Assembly (NCBI GenBank): GCA_965207945.1
Contig: OZ242303.1
Span: 310,001 to 374,000, forward strand
DNA: 64,000 nt
Source of the DNA: JAAOII01 sp965207945
GTDB taxonomy: Bacteria; Pseudomonadota; Gammaproteobacteria; CBDBNL01; JAAOII01
Reading direction: 5' to 3'
The notes under the pieces are model-generated. The model saw only the letters and a program-made list of their open reading frames with translations, did not search any database and was not told the origin of the DNA. The position numbers and the translations under genes are program-made. Within the stretch, counting starts at the first letter, position 1. Each line of letters begins with the position of its first letter. This document shows, in pieces, positions 17,537 to 26,619 of the stretch.

Positions 17537-18238
17537 ATGAAAATTAAAATATTTTTATACAGTATTTGCTTTGTCAGTTGCTTCGCTGGTATACAAACAA
17601 CTAGGGCGGATGGACTCGCTTACAAATTTCAATTCTTTCTCGGTGGGACGCCAACAACTCCTTCCGCCAAAGGACTAAATGCTGGAAGTCCAGCATCTGA
17701 TGATTACTCCACTTCTGCTTTAGGTATTGTATCTGACATAATCGTAGATTACAGTCACGCCATTGCAATTGATTATTATAGATTTAGAGAGAACTATAAA
17801 GGTACCTATACAGAAACTTATGGGACGCCCAGAACTGAGTTGCGACTTGCAGCTAATGTTGAAGAAAGATATGATGGATTATTATTGGGATATCGTTACC
17901 ATTTCCCTTTTGGACTCTATCTCGGAGGAGGTTTATTATATTTAGATAATCCGTCAATAAATTTTTCAGTTAATTATAATAATTATGGAAATAGTGAGGT
18001 GCTTGCTAGATATAAAGGCGTCCAGCCCTTAGCATTTACTCTTGGATATAATTATATTTCCGAAGGAGGGTTTGTAATAGGATTGCATTTACTTAGAAGT
18101 TTACCCATAAATACAAAACTTGAACGTTTTTATGTTGATGATAGGTCTTTGGATTTAACCAATGATATTACTAGTGGTTTTAAATTCAAAGATGATGTCC
18201 TTCAATCTTTAGGGTTAGGCATTGGCTTTGTTTTTTAA
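17537..18238 (+). CDS. Outer-membrane beta-barrel protein, family member 1
   Basis: A 233-residue secreted protein of the family repeated at 35-40 kb. The signal peptide MKIKIFLYSICFVSCF is nearly that of the later copies. Shared motifs are HAIAIDYY, LLLGYRYHFPFGLYLGGGLL, ALTLGYNYISEGGFVIG-type strands and the end QSLGLGIGFVF with C-terminal Phe. These suggest an eight- to ten-strand barrel. The ligand is unknown. It precedes the large lipoprotein gene by 5 bp and is probably cotranscribed with it. Confidence 0.7.
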   Translation: MKIKIFLYSICFVSCFAGIQTTRADGLAYKFQFFLGGTPTTPSAKGLNAGSPASDDYSTSALGIVSDIIVDYSHAIAIDYYRFRENYKGTYTETYGTPRTELRLAANVEERYDGLLLGYRYHFPFGLYLGGGLLYLDNPSINFSVNYNNYGNSEVLARYKGVQPLAFTLGYNYISEGGFVIGLHLLRSLPINTKLERFYVDDRSLDLTNDITSGFKFKDDVLQSLGLGIGFVF

Positions 18239-18243
18239 ATTAT

Positions 18244-21200
18244 ATGTATAAGAAAACATCAGTACTGCTATTTTTAATCATTTGCGCCTTGTCTCTGGCA
18301 GCTTGTGATTTTAAAAGCACCCCTACATTTACAGTTGTAAATCTTCAAGTGATTCCTGGCGACGGCAACGCCATTCTTAGATGGAGTAACCCCCCTGCTC
18401 AAATAGTCAACATCAAGATAAGCTACCATAAAGATGGTTCTGACGACTTAAACTCTTTGCCATTAATAACAAGCACCCTTAAAACAGCCGCTAATCTCAA
18501 AAATGTGGAGCAAATCATAACCCCGCTAGTCAACGGGGAATACTATACTTTCACTGTAAGTTTGACATTAGCAGGCATAGCTACGGGCAAGGAAGGCACA
18601 GCTCCTTCCATTCGCGTGTTTGTTGGTCCCAATTTAGATGGAGACGGTGTCTCCGATTTTATAGATGTGGATGATGACGGCGATGGTCTGATAGAGATTG
18701 TAACAGCGAAGGAATTTAACCAAATTCGCTATAACCTTTTTGGTAGTAGTTTCAGGAGCAGGACTACAGGTAATCATAATGCTATAGGATGTGGCGGCAA
18801 AAATGATATTAAATCCTGCAATGGCTATGAGCTTATCAATAATATATCTCTTGCCTACTATACCAACTGGCAGCCAATTGGTGGGTGCTCTGACTATTCT
18901 TTTATATCTGAACTTTGTGCGGATAAAGCCACATTATTCCATGGTGTTTTTGACGGCAATGGTTATACAATCAAAGATCTTACTATAAGAAACTCTTCTA
19001 GCAATTACGCCAATGCGGCGGGTTTGTTTGGGGCAATTGGCACTTATTCGCAATTACGTAATATTCACATACGTAATGCCAGCATTTTTGGCAGAGCCAG
19101 CAATGTGGGGCTGTTGGTTGGTCATGCTAAGGAAGGAAGAATTATAAAGAGTTCCGCGGAGGGAGAGATTATAATTAATGGTTCTACTGTTGGTGGTCTG
19201 GTTGGTTATGGAGAGGACGCTACCATAACTTCATCTTACATGGCGGGGGGGATTATCAGCGGGTTTTATGAAGTTGGAGGTTTGGTTGGTAATGGGCAGG
19301 GCACCACCATCACCTCATCTTATGCGGCGGGTGTGAGCGTCAATGGGGGCGGTAGAGTCGGCGGTCTAGTTGGTTCTGGAAGGGATGCTACTATCAGCTC
19401 GTCTTATACAGCTGGAGGGTCTGTGAGCGGGAATAATAGTGTTGGTGGTCTGGTTGGTTATGGAGGTAGTGCTACCATCAATTCTTCTTATGCGGCGGTC
19501 ATGCTTATGAGCAAATCAAGTAATGTTGGCGGTCTGGTTGGTTCTGGGATTGACGCTATTAATATTACAACATCTTATTGGGACATTGACACCACTGGCA
19601 TAACAGAAGGATCTTTCGGCGGAGCTAAGACAACTGGGGAATTACAAATACCAACAAGCTTTGGTGGCATTTATACGTCTTGGGCAATGCATAAATGTGC
19701 AGACGGCAGTAGTGCCTGGAATCTTGGCACTACCTTCCAATACCCAGCGCTTACCTGTACCCCAGATGGATTAACTAATCAACGCTCTTATGCATTTGCC
19801 CAACGTATCTTTGTAGTTACGGGATTACAAGTGATTCCCGGTGATGGCAATGCTACTCTTAGCTGGAATAATCCTTATGTGCAACAAATAGAAAACATTA
19901 ATATAAACTACGAAATTAATGGCTCTAACGATGTGCAAAATATTTCCATAACGAGCGGCTCTCAAATAACTATCGGCGCCAAGAATGTGCAAGAAACTAT
20001 AAGCGGGCTAATAAACAATGCAACCTATACCTTTACTGTTAATTTGACATTAGGCGGCGATGATGCGGGCATGGAAGGCACTGCGCCATCTGCTACTTTA
20101 GTTATTGGGCCCAATTATGACGGCGATGGTTTAGCTGATATTGTAGACCCTGATGAAAACGGCGATGGAATCATAGACATAGACACAGATAATGATGGCA
20201 AACATAATTATTTAGACCCTAATGATGATGGTGATAATTTTTTAGATGGTGATGATAATTGTCCGTTAGTCCAGAATGATGGGCAAGAAGATTTTGATAA
20301 CGATACAATAGGGGATGCTTGTGATATTGATGAAAATGGCGATGGCATCATAGACATAGACACAGATAATGATGGCACAGATAATTATTTAGACACTAAT
20401 GACGATGACGATAATTTTTTAGATGGTGATGATAATTGTCCGTTAGTCCAGAATGATGGACAAGAAGATTTTGATAACGATACAGCAGGGGATGCTTGCG
20501 ACATTGATGATGATGGAGATGGGCTAATAGAGATTGCAACTGCGGAGGAACTTAATCAAATTCACTATAATCTATTGGGTAGCAATTTCACTGTTAGCGA
20601 TAGAGACGAAGGTGATGCCACAGGATGCGGCAATGGAACTACTGCTGGTGAGGACATCACCGAATGCAACGGCTATGAGCTTAGCGCCAATATATCTCTT
20701 GCGGACTATGCCAACTGGCAGCCGATAGGTAGCTGTCCTAACAACAATTTATTTAATTATAGATGCCATAGTAGCCCTGTATTATTCAATAGTATTTTTG
20801 ACGGTAATGGCTATATAATCAGTAATCTTACTATAGTAAACCCTATTGGCGATTATGCCAATGCGGCGGGTTTATTTGGAGCAATTAGTTCTGATGCACT
20901 GTTGCGTAACATTCACATTCGCAATGCCAGTATTAGTGGTGGTACTAATAATGTGGGGCTGTTAGTTGGTTATGCGGGGGGAGCAAGCATTATGAATAGT
21001 TCTGCAGAAGGAGAGATTACGAGCACTGCTAATAGAGTTGGTGGTCTGGTTGGTGATGGAGGGAGTGCCGTCATCACCTCGTCTTATGCGTTTGGCATGA
21101 TTGTAAGTGGTGATGATGACGTCGGCGGTCTGGTTGGTTATGGAGGGAGTGCCGAGATCACTAGGTCCTATGCGTTTGGTATGACTGTGAGTGGTTATGA

Positions 21201-21807
21201 TGATGAAGTTGGCGGTCTGGTTGGTTATGGGGGGAGTGCTATGATCACCTCGTCTTATGCGTTTAACATGACTGTGAGTGGTGATGATGAAGTCGGTGGT
21301 CTGGTTGGTTATGGGAGGAGTGCTATGATCACCTCGTCTTATGCTTTGGACGTGACTGTGAGAGGGGGGCGGGAAATCGGCGGTCTGGTTGGTTATGGGA
21401 GGAGTGCTATGATCACCTCGTCTTATGTGTCTGGCGGATCTGTGAGAGGGAGTATTGGTATTGGCGGTCTGGTTGGTGATGGATTTAATGTTATTATTGC
21501 TTCTTCTTATACGTCTGGCGGAGCTGTTAGTGGGTTTAGGAATGTTGGTGCTCTGGTTGGTGATGCGGGAAGGATTACTATCACCTCCTCTTATTGGAAT
21601 AGAAATACCACTGGCATAAAGATGGGCAGTTTTGGCTTACCCAAGACCACTGAGGAATTGCAAATGCCAACAAATGCTGCCCCCGGTATTTACGCAGATT
21701 GGACGGCAGATGTATGTGATGATGGTAGCGAGGCATGGGATTTTGGCACTTCTTTCCAATACCCTGCTCTTACTTGCACCCCTGGTGGGTTAGCTGTTCA
21801 GCGATGA
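18244..21807 (+). CDS. Large modular lipoprotein: FN3, TSP3 and GLUG repeats
   Basis: A 1187-residue surface lipoprotein with signal peptide and lipobox (LSLAAC). The order is an FN3-like domain (about 30-130), an Asp-rich GDGLIEI segment, an NWQPIG-type segment and about five GLUG repeats (about 318-450). Then come a second FN3-like domain (about 525-620), calcium-binding TSP3-type repeats (about 625-760; DNCPLVQNDGQEDFDNDT) and a second NWQPIG segment. It ends with about seven GLUG repeats (to about 1120). The gene is therefore an internal duplication of one module set. TSP3 repeats normally bind calcium. Adhesion is a likely but unproven role. Its stop overlaps a downstream ATG. Confidence 0.8.
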   Translation: MYKKTSVLLFLIICALSLAACDFKSTPTFTVVNLQVIPGDGNAILRWSNPPAQIVNIKISYHKDGSDDLNSLPLITSTLKTAANLKNVEQIITPLVNGEYYTFTVSLTLAGIATGKEGTAPSIRVFVGPNLDGDGVSDFIDVDDDGDGLIEIVTAKEFNQIRYNLFGSSFRSRTTGNHNAIGCGGKNDIKSCNGYELINNISLAYYTNWQPIGGCSDYSFISELCADKATLFHGVFDGNGYTIKDLTIRNSSSNYANAAGLFGAIGTYSQLRNIHIRNASIFGRASNVGLLVGHAKEGRIIKSSAEGEIIINGSTVGGLVGYGEDATITSSYMAGGIISGFYEVGGLVGNGQGTTITSSYAAGVSVNGGGRVGGLVGSGRDATISSSYTAGGSVSGNNSVGGLVGYGGSATINSSYAAVMLMSKSSNVGGLVGSGIDAINITTSYWDIDTTGITEGSFGGAKTTGELQIPTSFGGIYTSWAMHKCADGSSAWNLGTTFQYPALTCTPDGLTNQRSYAFAQRIFVVTGLQVIPGDGNATLSWNNPYVQQIENININYEINGSNDVQNISITSGSQITIGAKNVQETISGLINNATYTFTVNLTLGGDDAGMEGTAPSATLVIGPNYDGDGLADIVDPDENGDGIIDIDTDNDGKHNYLDPNDDGDNFLDGDDNCPLVQNDGQEDFDNDTIGDACDIDENGDGIIDIDTDNDGTDNYLDTNDDDDNFLDGDDNCPLVQNDGQEDFDNDTAGDACDIDDDGDGLIEIATAEELNQIHYNLLGSNFTVSDRDEGDATGCGNGTTAGEDITECNGYELSANISLADYANWQPIGSCPNNNLFNYRCHSSPVLFNSIFDGNGYIISNLTIVNPIGDYANAAGLFGAISSDALLRNIHIRNASISGGTNNVGLLVGYAGGASIMNSSAEGEITSTANRVGGLVGDGGSAVITSSYAFGMIVSGDDDVGGLVGYGGSAEITRSYAFGMTVSGYDDEVGGLVGYGGSAMITSSYAFNMTVSGDDEVGGLVGYGRSAMITSSYALDVTVRGGREIGGLVGYGRSAMITSSYVSGGSVRGSIGIGGLVGDGFNVIIASSYTSGGAVSGFRNVGALVGDAGRITITSSYWNRNTTGIKMGSFGLPKTTEELQMPTNAAPGIYADWTADVCDDGSEAWDFGTSFQYPALTCTPGGLAVQR
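19195..19560 (+). repeat. GLUG-coding tandem repeats, first set
   Basis: Units of about 84 bp (28 residues), each containing ggtctggttggt followed by a tcatcttatgc-type segment, begin near 19195, 19279, 19363, 19447 and 19531. They encode GGLVGYG...ITSSYAAG. Confidence 0.8.
20152..20505 (+). repeat. 177-bp tandem duplication coding TSP3 repeats
   Basis: Two copies, 20152-20328 and 20329-20505, of a 59-codon unit rich in gat/aat codons. They are nearly identical, with long runs of matching sequence around gataattgtccgttagtcc. This points to a recent duplication. Confidence 0.85.
21043..21560 (+). repeat. GLUG-coding tandem repeats, second set
   Basis: Seven units of 83-87 bp start near 21043, 21127, 21214, 21298, 21382, 21466 and 21549. 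Adjacent copies share long identical stretches (for example ggaggagtgctatgatcacc-type segments), so copy number probably varies between strains. Confidence 0.85.
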
Positions 21808-22334
21808 TAGCTGAGAACTTATTTCTTATTATGCGATCACTAAGGAGATACTTAAAGGTTTATACATGTAAAAAGGGCATTATAAATAGAAAATCTTTGC
21901 TACTATCCTTATTTGTGCTGTCTTTATCAGTATTAATAGTATCTTGCGAATCTTCTGATGGAAATGGTGGTAGAAGTGGTGGTAGAAATGCTCCCCCAGA
22001 AGGTTGCAACTCTGGTAATAATACAAAGAATGTTCAGGTACCTTTCACTGAGGTTGGCTTCTTAAGCGGTCTCAGTGATGTGGATTGTTATAAACTTACA
22101 CTAACTACTTCAGCATTTATAACTGCGTCAACGAATGGTTCAACTGATACAGTTGGTTATTTATATGATTCTAACGGGATTTTGATTGTAGGAAATGATG
22201 ATATTTTGGCTTCTGGCGATTTTAACTTTTATTTGAATAGATTTCTACACTCTGGGAACTATTATGTGGTAGTGACCGTATCACCTGATGCTATTATTGG
22301 TTTTAGTGGTTCTTATATTTTGGATATTAGATAG
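21804..22334 (+). CDS. Lipoprotein with one PPC-type domain
   Basis: A 176-residue probable lipoprotein. The module DVDCYKLTLTTSAFITASTN ... TVGYLYDSNG ... HSGNYYVVV is the same PPC-type domain found twice in the 15.9-kb lipoprotein. The region before the lipobox (KKGIINRKSLLLSLFVLSLS ... IVSC) is also shared. A Gly/Arg/Ser-rich linker follows the Cys. The start is uncertain: ATG 21804 overlaps the upstream TGA, while ATG 21831 gives a shorter pre-lipobox region. Function unknown. Confidence 0.6.
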   Translation: MIAENLFLIMRSLRRYLKVYTCKKGIINRKSLLLSLFVLSLSVLIVSCESSDGNGGRSGGRNAPPEGCNSGNNTKNVQVPFTEVGFLSGLSDVDCYKLTLTTSAFITASTNGSTDTVGYLYDSNGILIVGNDDILASGDFNFYLNRFLHSGNYYVVVTVSPDAIIGFSGSYILDIR

Positions 22335-22410
22335 TTCTGATACAACAATATATTCACTTTCTGTGATTTATCAGATTATATTTATTTAATGTTATATTAA
22401 CCTTAGAGTT

Positions 22411-22468
22411 ATGTGTTGTTTTATGCACGCTATATACTATTTATATTTTAAAAACTAAGGTAAAAACT
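22411..22468 (+). promoter_or_regulatory. Leader of the 22.5-kb beta-barrel gene
   Basis: GTGttgttttatgCAC at 22413-22428 followed by an AT-rich stretch ending aaaaactaaggtaaaaactATG. This is the same layout as the leaders at 34.95 and 38.47 kb (palindrome, AT spacer, aaaactaaa, ATG), but diverged. Confidence 0.45.
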
Positions 22469-23161
22469 ATGATTACTAAAACATCTTATTTTATGGGGGT
22501 AATGTTAATTGCTGTAAAGCTATTTTTTAATAAACAATTAAACTGGAGTTATATTCGTTTTGGAGCTCTCATTTTGAGTTTACTATTGCTTAGTACAAAC
22601 TCTTCTGCATTTGAAAGGAGACAACATAAGTTGTTTTTTCATCTGAATACTTTAGGATTATCTGGGACATCATTCAGCCCTGTGGACGCAAAGGATGAGG
22701 AGCAAGCGGGCTCTGGAATATCTTATGACTATGTAGGCAAAAGAGGGCATTCCCTTGCAATTGAGGCGCATAGTTTACCTTCAGTTGTTGACGAGACAAC
22801 ATTTGCAGGTTCGCTTTCTTATATAGGATATCGTTATCATACTAATGGTGGGTTATATTTCGGATTGGGTTATACTCAGGTGAGTAAAGAGGTAGTGATA
22901 AGAACTTGCGAAGATTCTTTGGGGTTCATAGTTGACTGCAGTACATCTTACAGATCTTCGGGATTAGGAGCATCATTGGGATATACTTATGTTTTTGACT
23001 CGGGTTTTACATTTGGTGTGTCTGGTCTTTATATACCTGAATCACCAGTAACTGCAGTATTTGAAACGGATACTACTTCTGAAGAAATAGAACCAATTGA
23101 TGAAGATTCAATGATAGGTGCTCAGAATGTTGGCTTGGTAATAGGTTATACCTGGCGTTAG
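22469..23161 (+). CDS. Outer-membrane beta-barrel protein, divergent family member 2
   Basis: A 230-residue protein with an unusually long N-terminal region (about 50 residues) ending in a hydrophobic signal (ILSLLLLSTNSSAFE). The body has HSLAIEAHS, GYRYHTNGGLYFGLGYT and LGYTYVFDSGFTFGVSGLY, which match the strand pattern of the 35-40 kb barrels. It ends GLVIGYTWR, with Arg after the usual terminal aromatic residue. The extended N terminus may mean the true start is an internal codon. Function unknown. Confidence 0.6.
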   Translation: MITKTSYFMGVMLIAVKLFFNKQLNWSYIRFGALILSLLLLSTNSSAFERRQHKLFFHLNTLGLSGTSFSPVDAKDEEQAGSGISYDYVGKRGHSLAIEAHSLPSVVDETTFAGSLSYIGYRYHTNGGLYFGLGYTQVSKEVVIRTCEDSLGFIVDCSTSYRSSGLGASLGYTYVFDSGFTFGVSGLYIPESPVTAVFETDTTSEEIEPIDEDSMIGAQNVGLVIGYTWR

Positions 23162-23205
23162 AACCCATCTGCTTAATCTCCCCATTTAATAAATTAGATT
23201 TTTTT

Positions 23206-23236
23206 AATAAGCAACGGGGTCGCCTTGTTGCTTATT
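23206..23236. other. 10-bp perfect hairpin
   Basis: AATAAGCAAC pairs with GTTGCTTATT across an 11-base loop. No T-run follows on the plus strand, so it is not a standard terminator. It may still end or protect the beta-barrel transcript. Confidence 0.5.
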
Positions 23237-23277
23237 GAATATTTCTTATTGAAGTGTTTTGTGTTGTATTATCAAAC

Positions 23278-23309
23278 GCGGGCGGAGTGCAGCTACCGCC
23301 CCTATAGAC
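23278..23309 (-). repeat. GC-rich interspersed repeat, copy 4 (inverted, short)
   Basis: gcgggcggag at one end and accgcccctatagac at the other, with a short centre. It lies between the beta-barrel gene and the tRNA-Val promoter. Confidence 0.7.
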
Positions 23310-23340
23310 ACATTGTCGTTAATTCACAGCGGAAATATTC

Positions 23341-23369
23341 TTGCAAAAGATATACGCTTTCCCTATAAT
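23341..23369 (+). promoter_or_regulatory. tRNA-Val promoter
   Basis: TTGCAA at 23341-23346, a 17-bp spacer and TATAAT at 23364-23369. This is the best sigma-70-type promoter in the window. Transcription would start about 10 bases before the tRNA. Confidence 0.75.
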
Positions 23370-23385
23370 GTCTATCATTAATGAT

Positions 23386-23459
23386 AGGCGCGTAGCTCAG
23401 CTGGTTAGAGCACTACCTTGACATGGTAGGGGTCGTTGGTTCGAGTCCAATCGTGCCTA
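23386..23459 (+). tRNA. tRNA-Val (GAC)
   Basis: A 74-nt cloverleaf. The acceptor AGGCGCG pairs with CGTGCCT, the D-arm has AGCTCAGCTGGTTAGAGC, and the T-arm has GGTTCGAGTCC. The loop TTGACAT gives anticodon GAC. CCA is not encoded. Confidence 0.95.
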
Positions 23460-23501
23460 TTGTTTTAATGAAAACGGAAATTAAAATTTAGCTTATAAAA
23501 C

Positions 23502-25511
23502 TTGACAATTAATATAACCTTAGCGGATGGCGCAGTGCGTCAGTATGAACAACCTCTTCCTATTATGGAAGTGGCAGAATCTATAGGTTCAGGGTTAGCC
23601 CGCGCTACTCTTGCCGCAGTAGTGGATGGCAAACCGCGCGACACCTCAGACATACTGGCTGCAGATGCGCAACTGAAAATTATAACTGCAAAAGACCCCG
23701 CAGGCATAGAAATCATCCGTCATTCCTGTGCTCATTTATTGGGGCATGCTCTTAAACAACTTTACCCCAACAGCAAAATGGCAATAGGTCCAGTCATAGA
23801 AGATGGCTTTTATTATGATGTGGCTCTTGATAAACCATTAACTACAGAGGATTTATTAACCATAGAGCAACGGATGAAAGAACTTGCCAAAAGTGGTTAT
23901 GAGGTTATTAAAAAGACCTTGCCGCGCCAAGAAGTAATAGATGTTTTTACTCAACGCGACGAGTCATATAAACTGGAACTCATCAAGGGTATGCCCAAAG
24001 AAACTGAGTTTCAATTGTACTTTCATCAAGAATATGTGGATATGTGCCGCGGTCCGCATGTTCCTAACATGCAGCATATAGGAGCATTCAAACTTATGAA
24101 ACTTGCTGGCGCCTACTGGCGCGGCGATTCGCGTAACGAAATGTTGCAGCGGATATACGGAACCTGCTGGCTCACCCAAAAGGATCTGGATGAATATCTG
24201 CATCGTCTTGCAGAGGCGGAGAAACGTGACCACCGTAAAATTGGTAAGCAACTATCCTTATTCCATTCACAGGAGGAAGCTCCAGGGATGATATTCTGGC
24301 ACCCACGCGGAACCACGATTTATGTAATAGTAGAAAATTTTATGCGTCAGGTAATGGCTACCGCTGGCTATGATGAAATAAAAACCCCTCAAATAATGGC
24401 AAGAGAGCTGTGGGAGAAGTCGGGTCATTGGGATAAATTCCAAGATATGATGTTTACCACTAACTCGGAGAATCGCACTTATGCGATTAAACCTATGAAC
24501 TGTCCTGGACATGTGCAGATATTTAAACGAGGACTGCATAGTTATCGTGAATTACCTTTAAGGTTTGCCGAGTTTGGTAATGTGCATCGCAATGAGCCAT
24601 CTGGGACTTTGCATGGCATGCTAAGGGCACGCAACTTTACTCAAGACGATGCTCATATTTTTATCACTGAGGAACAAATCCAACAGGAAGTATCTCGTTG
24701 CATCGCATTAACTCAAAAAATTTATGCGGCATTTGGTTTTACTGATATAATTATGAAACTCTCTACAAGGCCCGAGCAAAGAGTGGGCAGTGATGAGATA
24801 TGGGATAAATCTGAGCGAGCTCTTAAACAGGCGCTGGATAATGAGGATTTGGAATGGGAGCTGTTGCCTGGCGAGGGTGCATTTTATGGACCTAAGATTG
24901 AATTTTCTCTTAGAGACCAAATAGGAAGAATCTGGCAGTGCGGGACTATTCAGGCAGATTTTTCTATGCCACAACGTTTGGGAGCAGAGTATGTTGGCAC
25001 CGATGGGGCAAAACATACCCCAATTATGCTTCATCAAGCAGTTCTTGGCTCAATGGAGAGATTTATTGGTATAATGATAGAGCATTATGCAGGCAGATTA
25101 CCTTTTTGGTTGGCGCCAGTGCAGATTGCAGTTATGAATATAAGTGAATCTCAGGCATCTTATGCAACTGAGGTTTATAATAAGCTAAAGCAAGGGGCTA
25201 ATATAGGGGATGAAGGAAGGGAAGGAAGAGAAATGAATAAATTTCGTGTTACACTTGATACGCGAAATGAGAAGATTGGATATAAAATTCGTGAACAGAC
25301 AATGAACAAAGTAAATTATCAATTAATAGTAGGAGATAAAGAGGTAGCAGCCAAGACCGTTGCTGTCCGCGCAACTCGTAAGGGAGAAGACAAGGATTTG
25401 GGTTCCATGTCTCTTGCTAGTTTTGTGCAGCTTTTACACGAAGAACCTTATCCTGATATTCATGCAGATTTAATTAATTTATCTGGTAATAAATCAAATA
25501 ACCAATCATAA
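23502..25511 (+). CDS. thrS: Threonine--tRNA ligase
   Basis: Charges tRNA-Thr. The order is an N-terminal TGS domain (1-60), the editing domain with HSCAHLLGHALKQLYP, the class II catalytic core (motif 2 RNEPSGTLHGMLRARNFTQD) and the C-terminal anticodon-binding domain. The start is TTG 23502, where MTINITLADG matches the usual beginning; no ATG is available. At 669 residues it is longer than E. coli ThrS (642). The excess includes a GDEGREGRE low-complexity insertion near 25209. It is the first gene of the thrS-infC-rpmI-rplT-pheST block. Confidence 0.97.
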   Translation: MTINITLADGAVRQYEQPLPIMEVAESIGSGLARATLAAVVDGKPRDTSDILAADAQLKIITAKDPAGIEIIRHSCAHLLGHALKQLYPNSKMAIGPVIEDGFYYDVALDKPLTTEDLLTIEQRMKELAKSGYEVIKKTLPRQEVIDVFTQRDESYKLELIKGMPKETEFQLYFHQEYVDMCRGPHVPNMQHIGAFKLMKLAGAYWRGDSRNEMLQRIYGTCWLTQKDLDEYLHRLAEAEKRDHRKIGKQLSLFHSQEEAPGMIFWHPRGTTIYVIVENFMRQVMATAGYDEIKTPQIMARELWEKSGHWDKFQDMMFTTNSENRTYAIKPMNCPGHVQIFKRGLHSYRELPLRFAEFGNVHRNEPSGTLHGMLRARNFTQDDAHIFITEEQIQQEVSRCIALTQKIYAAFGFTDIIMKLSTRPEQRVGSDEIWDKSERALKQALDNEDLEWELLPGEGAFYGPKIEFSLRDQIGRIWQCGTIQADFSMPQRLGAEYVGTDGAKHTPIMLHQAVLGSMERFIGIMIEHYAGRLPFWLAPVQIAVMNISESQASYATEVYNKLKQGANIGDEGREGREMNKFRVTLDTRNEKIGYKIREQTMNKVNYQLIVGDKEVAAKTVAVRATRKGEDKDLGSMSLASFVQLLHEEPYPDIHADLINLSGNKSNNQS

Positions 25512-25522
25512 GTAGTAGCAAT

Positions 25523-26269
25523 TTGAACAAAGTAAAAATAAACGATCAAATAAAAACCGACAAGGTTCGTTTGATATCAGATAAGGGAGAGCAAATGGGG
25601 ATTATAAAATTTGATGATGCCTTGCGTCAAGCAAAAAAACTGAATATGGATTTGGTGCTTATGTCAGAGGATGCAAAACCACTGGTCTGCAAAATACTTG
25701 ATTACAAAAAACATATCTTTGAAAAGAAGAAACAACTCGGGCAAGCTAAAAAGAAACATAAAAGAACTTTTCTCAAGGAAGTCAAATTCCGTCCTGGTAC
25801 CGAGCAGGGTGATTATGATGTAAAACTTAGAAATCTAATTAAATTTCTTAATGCTGGTGATAGAGCAAAAGTAACCATAAGATTTAGAGGCAGAGAGGTC
25901 GTATATAAGGACAGGGGATATGATATGCTGAAAAGAATTGAAGTTGATTTGGAAGGTATTGCTGATCTTGAACAAAAAACCAAACTGGAAGGTAAGCTTA
26001 TGGTGACGGTTTTCAAACCTACCTTAAAAAAGAAGGCGTCTAAACCATCGCCTGATGCAGATGCGAAGCCAACTTCAGAGTCAAACCCAGCTCCAGAGTC
26101 AAAGCCCGCTCCAGATACAAAATCAGCTCCAGAAGTGAAGCCAGCGTCAGATGCAAAACCAGCTCCAGAAGCAAAGCCGGTGTCAGAAGCGAAGCCAGTG
26201 CCAGAAGTAAAGCCAGCACCAGAGCCAGAAGCAATGCCTGAAGTAAAAGCAACTCCGGAAGCAGTATAA
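25523..26269 (+). CDS. infC: Translation initiation factor IF-3 with a Pro/Glu/Ala/Lys repeat tail
   Basis: Binds the 30S subunit and controls start-codon selection. The IF3 N domain (INDQIKTDKVRLISDKGEQM) and C domain (KEVKFRPGTEQGDYDVKLRN) are complete by about residue 170. The remaining 75 residues are a P-x-x-E-x-K-P-A tail encoded by imperfect tandem repeats; most IF-3 proteins are about 180 residues. The start is TTG, 11 bases after the thrS stop. Many bacteria use a rare infC start for autoregulation, and TTG may serve similarly. Confidence 0.95.
   Translation: MNKVKINDQIKTDKVRLISDKGEQMGIIKFDDALRQAKKLNMDLVLMSEDAKPLVCKILDYKKHIFEKKKQLGQAKKKHKRTFLKEVKFRPGTEQGDYDVKLRNLIKFLNAGDRAKVTIRFRGREVVYKDRGYDMLKRIEVDLEGIADLEQKTKLEGKLMVTVFKPTLKKKASKPSPDADAKPTSESNPAPESKPAPDTKSAPEVKPASDAKPAPEAKPVSEAKPVPEVKPAPEPEAMPEVKATPEAV
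26040..26265 (+). repeat. Imperfect tandem repeats coding the IF-3 tail
   Basis: Repeats built on the gcaaagccagctccagaa type unit, 15-18 bp, in frame throughout. They encode E-A-K-P-A-P variants. Confidence 0.75.
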
Positions 26270-26384
26270 ATTACTTACCTAAAAATAAAAAATATTTGTA
26301 AAACATAACAATTTACTCTCTTTCTTATGTAAAATATACATAATTTTGAAAAATCATTACACAAGTAAACAAGGAATATAAAAT

Positions 26385-26576
26385 ATGCCTAAAATTAAGA
26401 CAGTTAGAGGCGCTGCAAAACGTTTTAAGAAGACCGCTGGGGGTTATAAGCACCGTCAGTCATTCACCAGCCATAATTTTAGTTGCAAAAGCACTAAACG
26501 TAAACGCCATCTGCGTAGCCCTAAATTATTGGCGGCTGTTGATGCACGCTTGGTGAAGACAATGTTAGCGCATTAG
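26385..26576 (+). CDS. rpmI: Ribosomal protein bL35
   Basis: Small basic 50S protein of 63 residues, the usual length. MPKIKTVRGAAKRFKKTAGG and the HRQSFTSHNFSCKSTKRKRHLR block are typical. AAGGAA precedes the ATG. The 115-bp gap before it is AT-rich; an L20-binding operator would be expected here from other bacteria but was not recognised. Confidence 0.97.
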   Translation: MPKIKTVRGAAKRFKKTAGGYKHRQSFTSHNFSCKSTKRKRHLRSPKLLAAVDARLVKTMLAH

Positions 26577-26619
26577 TTGCTAACAACACATATTACGAAT
26601 ATAGAAATACATAACTAAG

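Noticed and set aside
19195..21560. Regularly spaced repeats that could suggest a CRISPR array
   Set aside because: Units are contiguous, in frame, about 84 bp long and code GLUG motifs. There are no short repeats with unrelated spacers and no cas genes.
23206..23236. Hairpin considered as an intrinsic terminator
   Set aside because: The stem is perfect but no T-run follows on the plus strand, and the T-run precedes it. Listed as a hairpin only.
26040..26252. Minus-strand open frame rich in Leu/Ala
   Set aside because: It is the mirror of the IF-3 Pro/Glu/Ala/Lys repeat and has no independent support.
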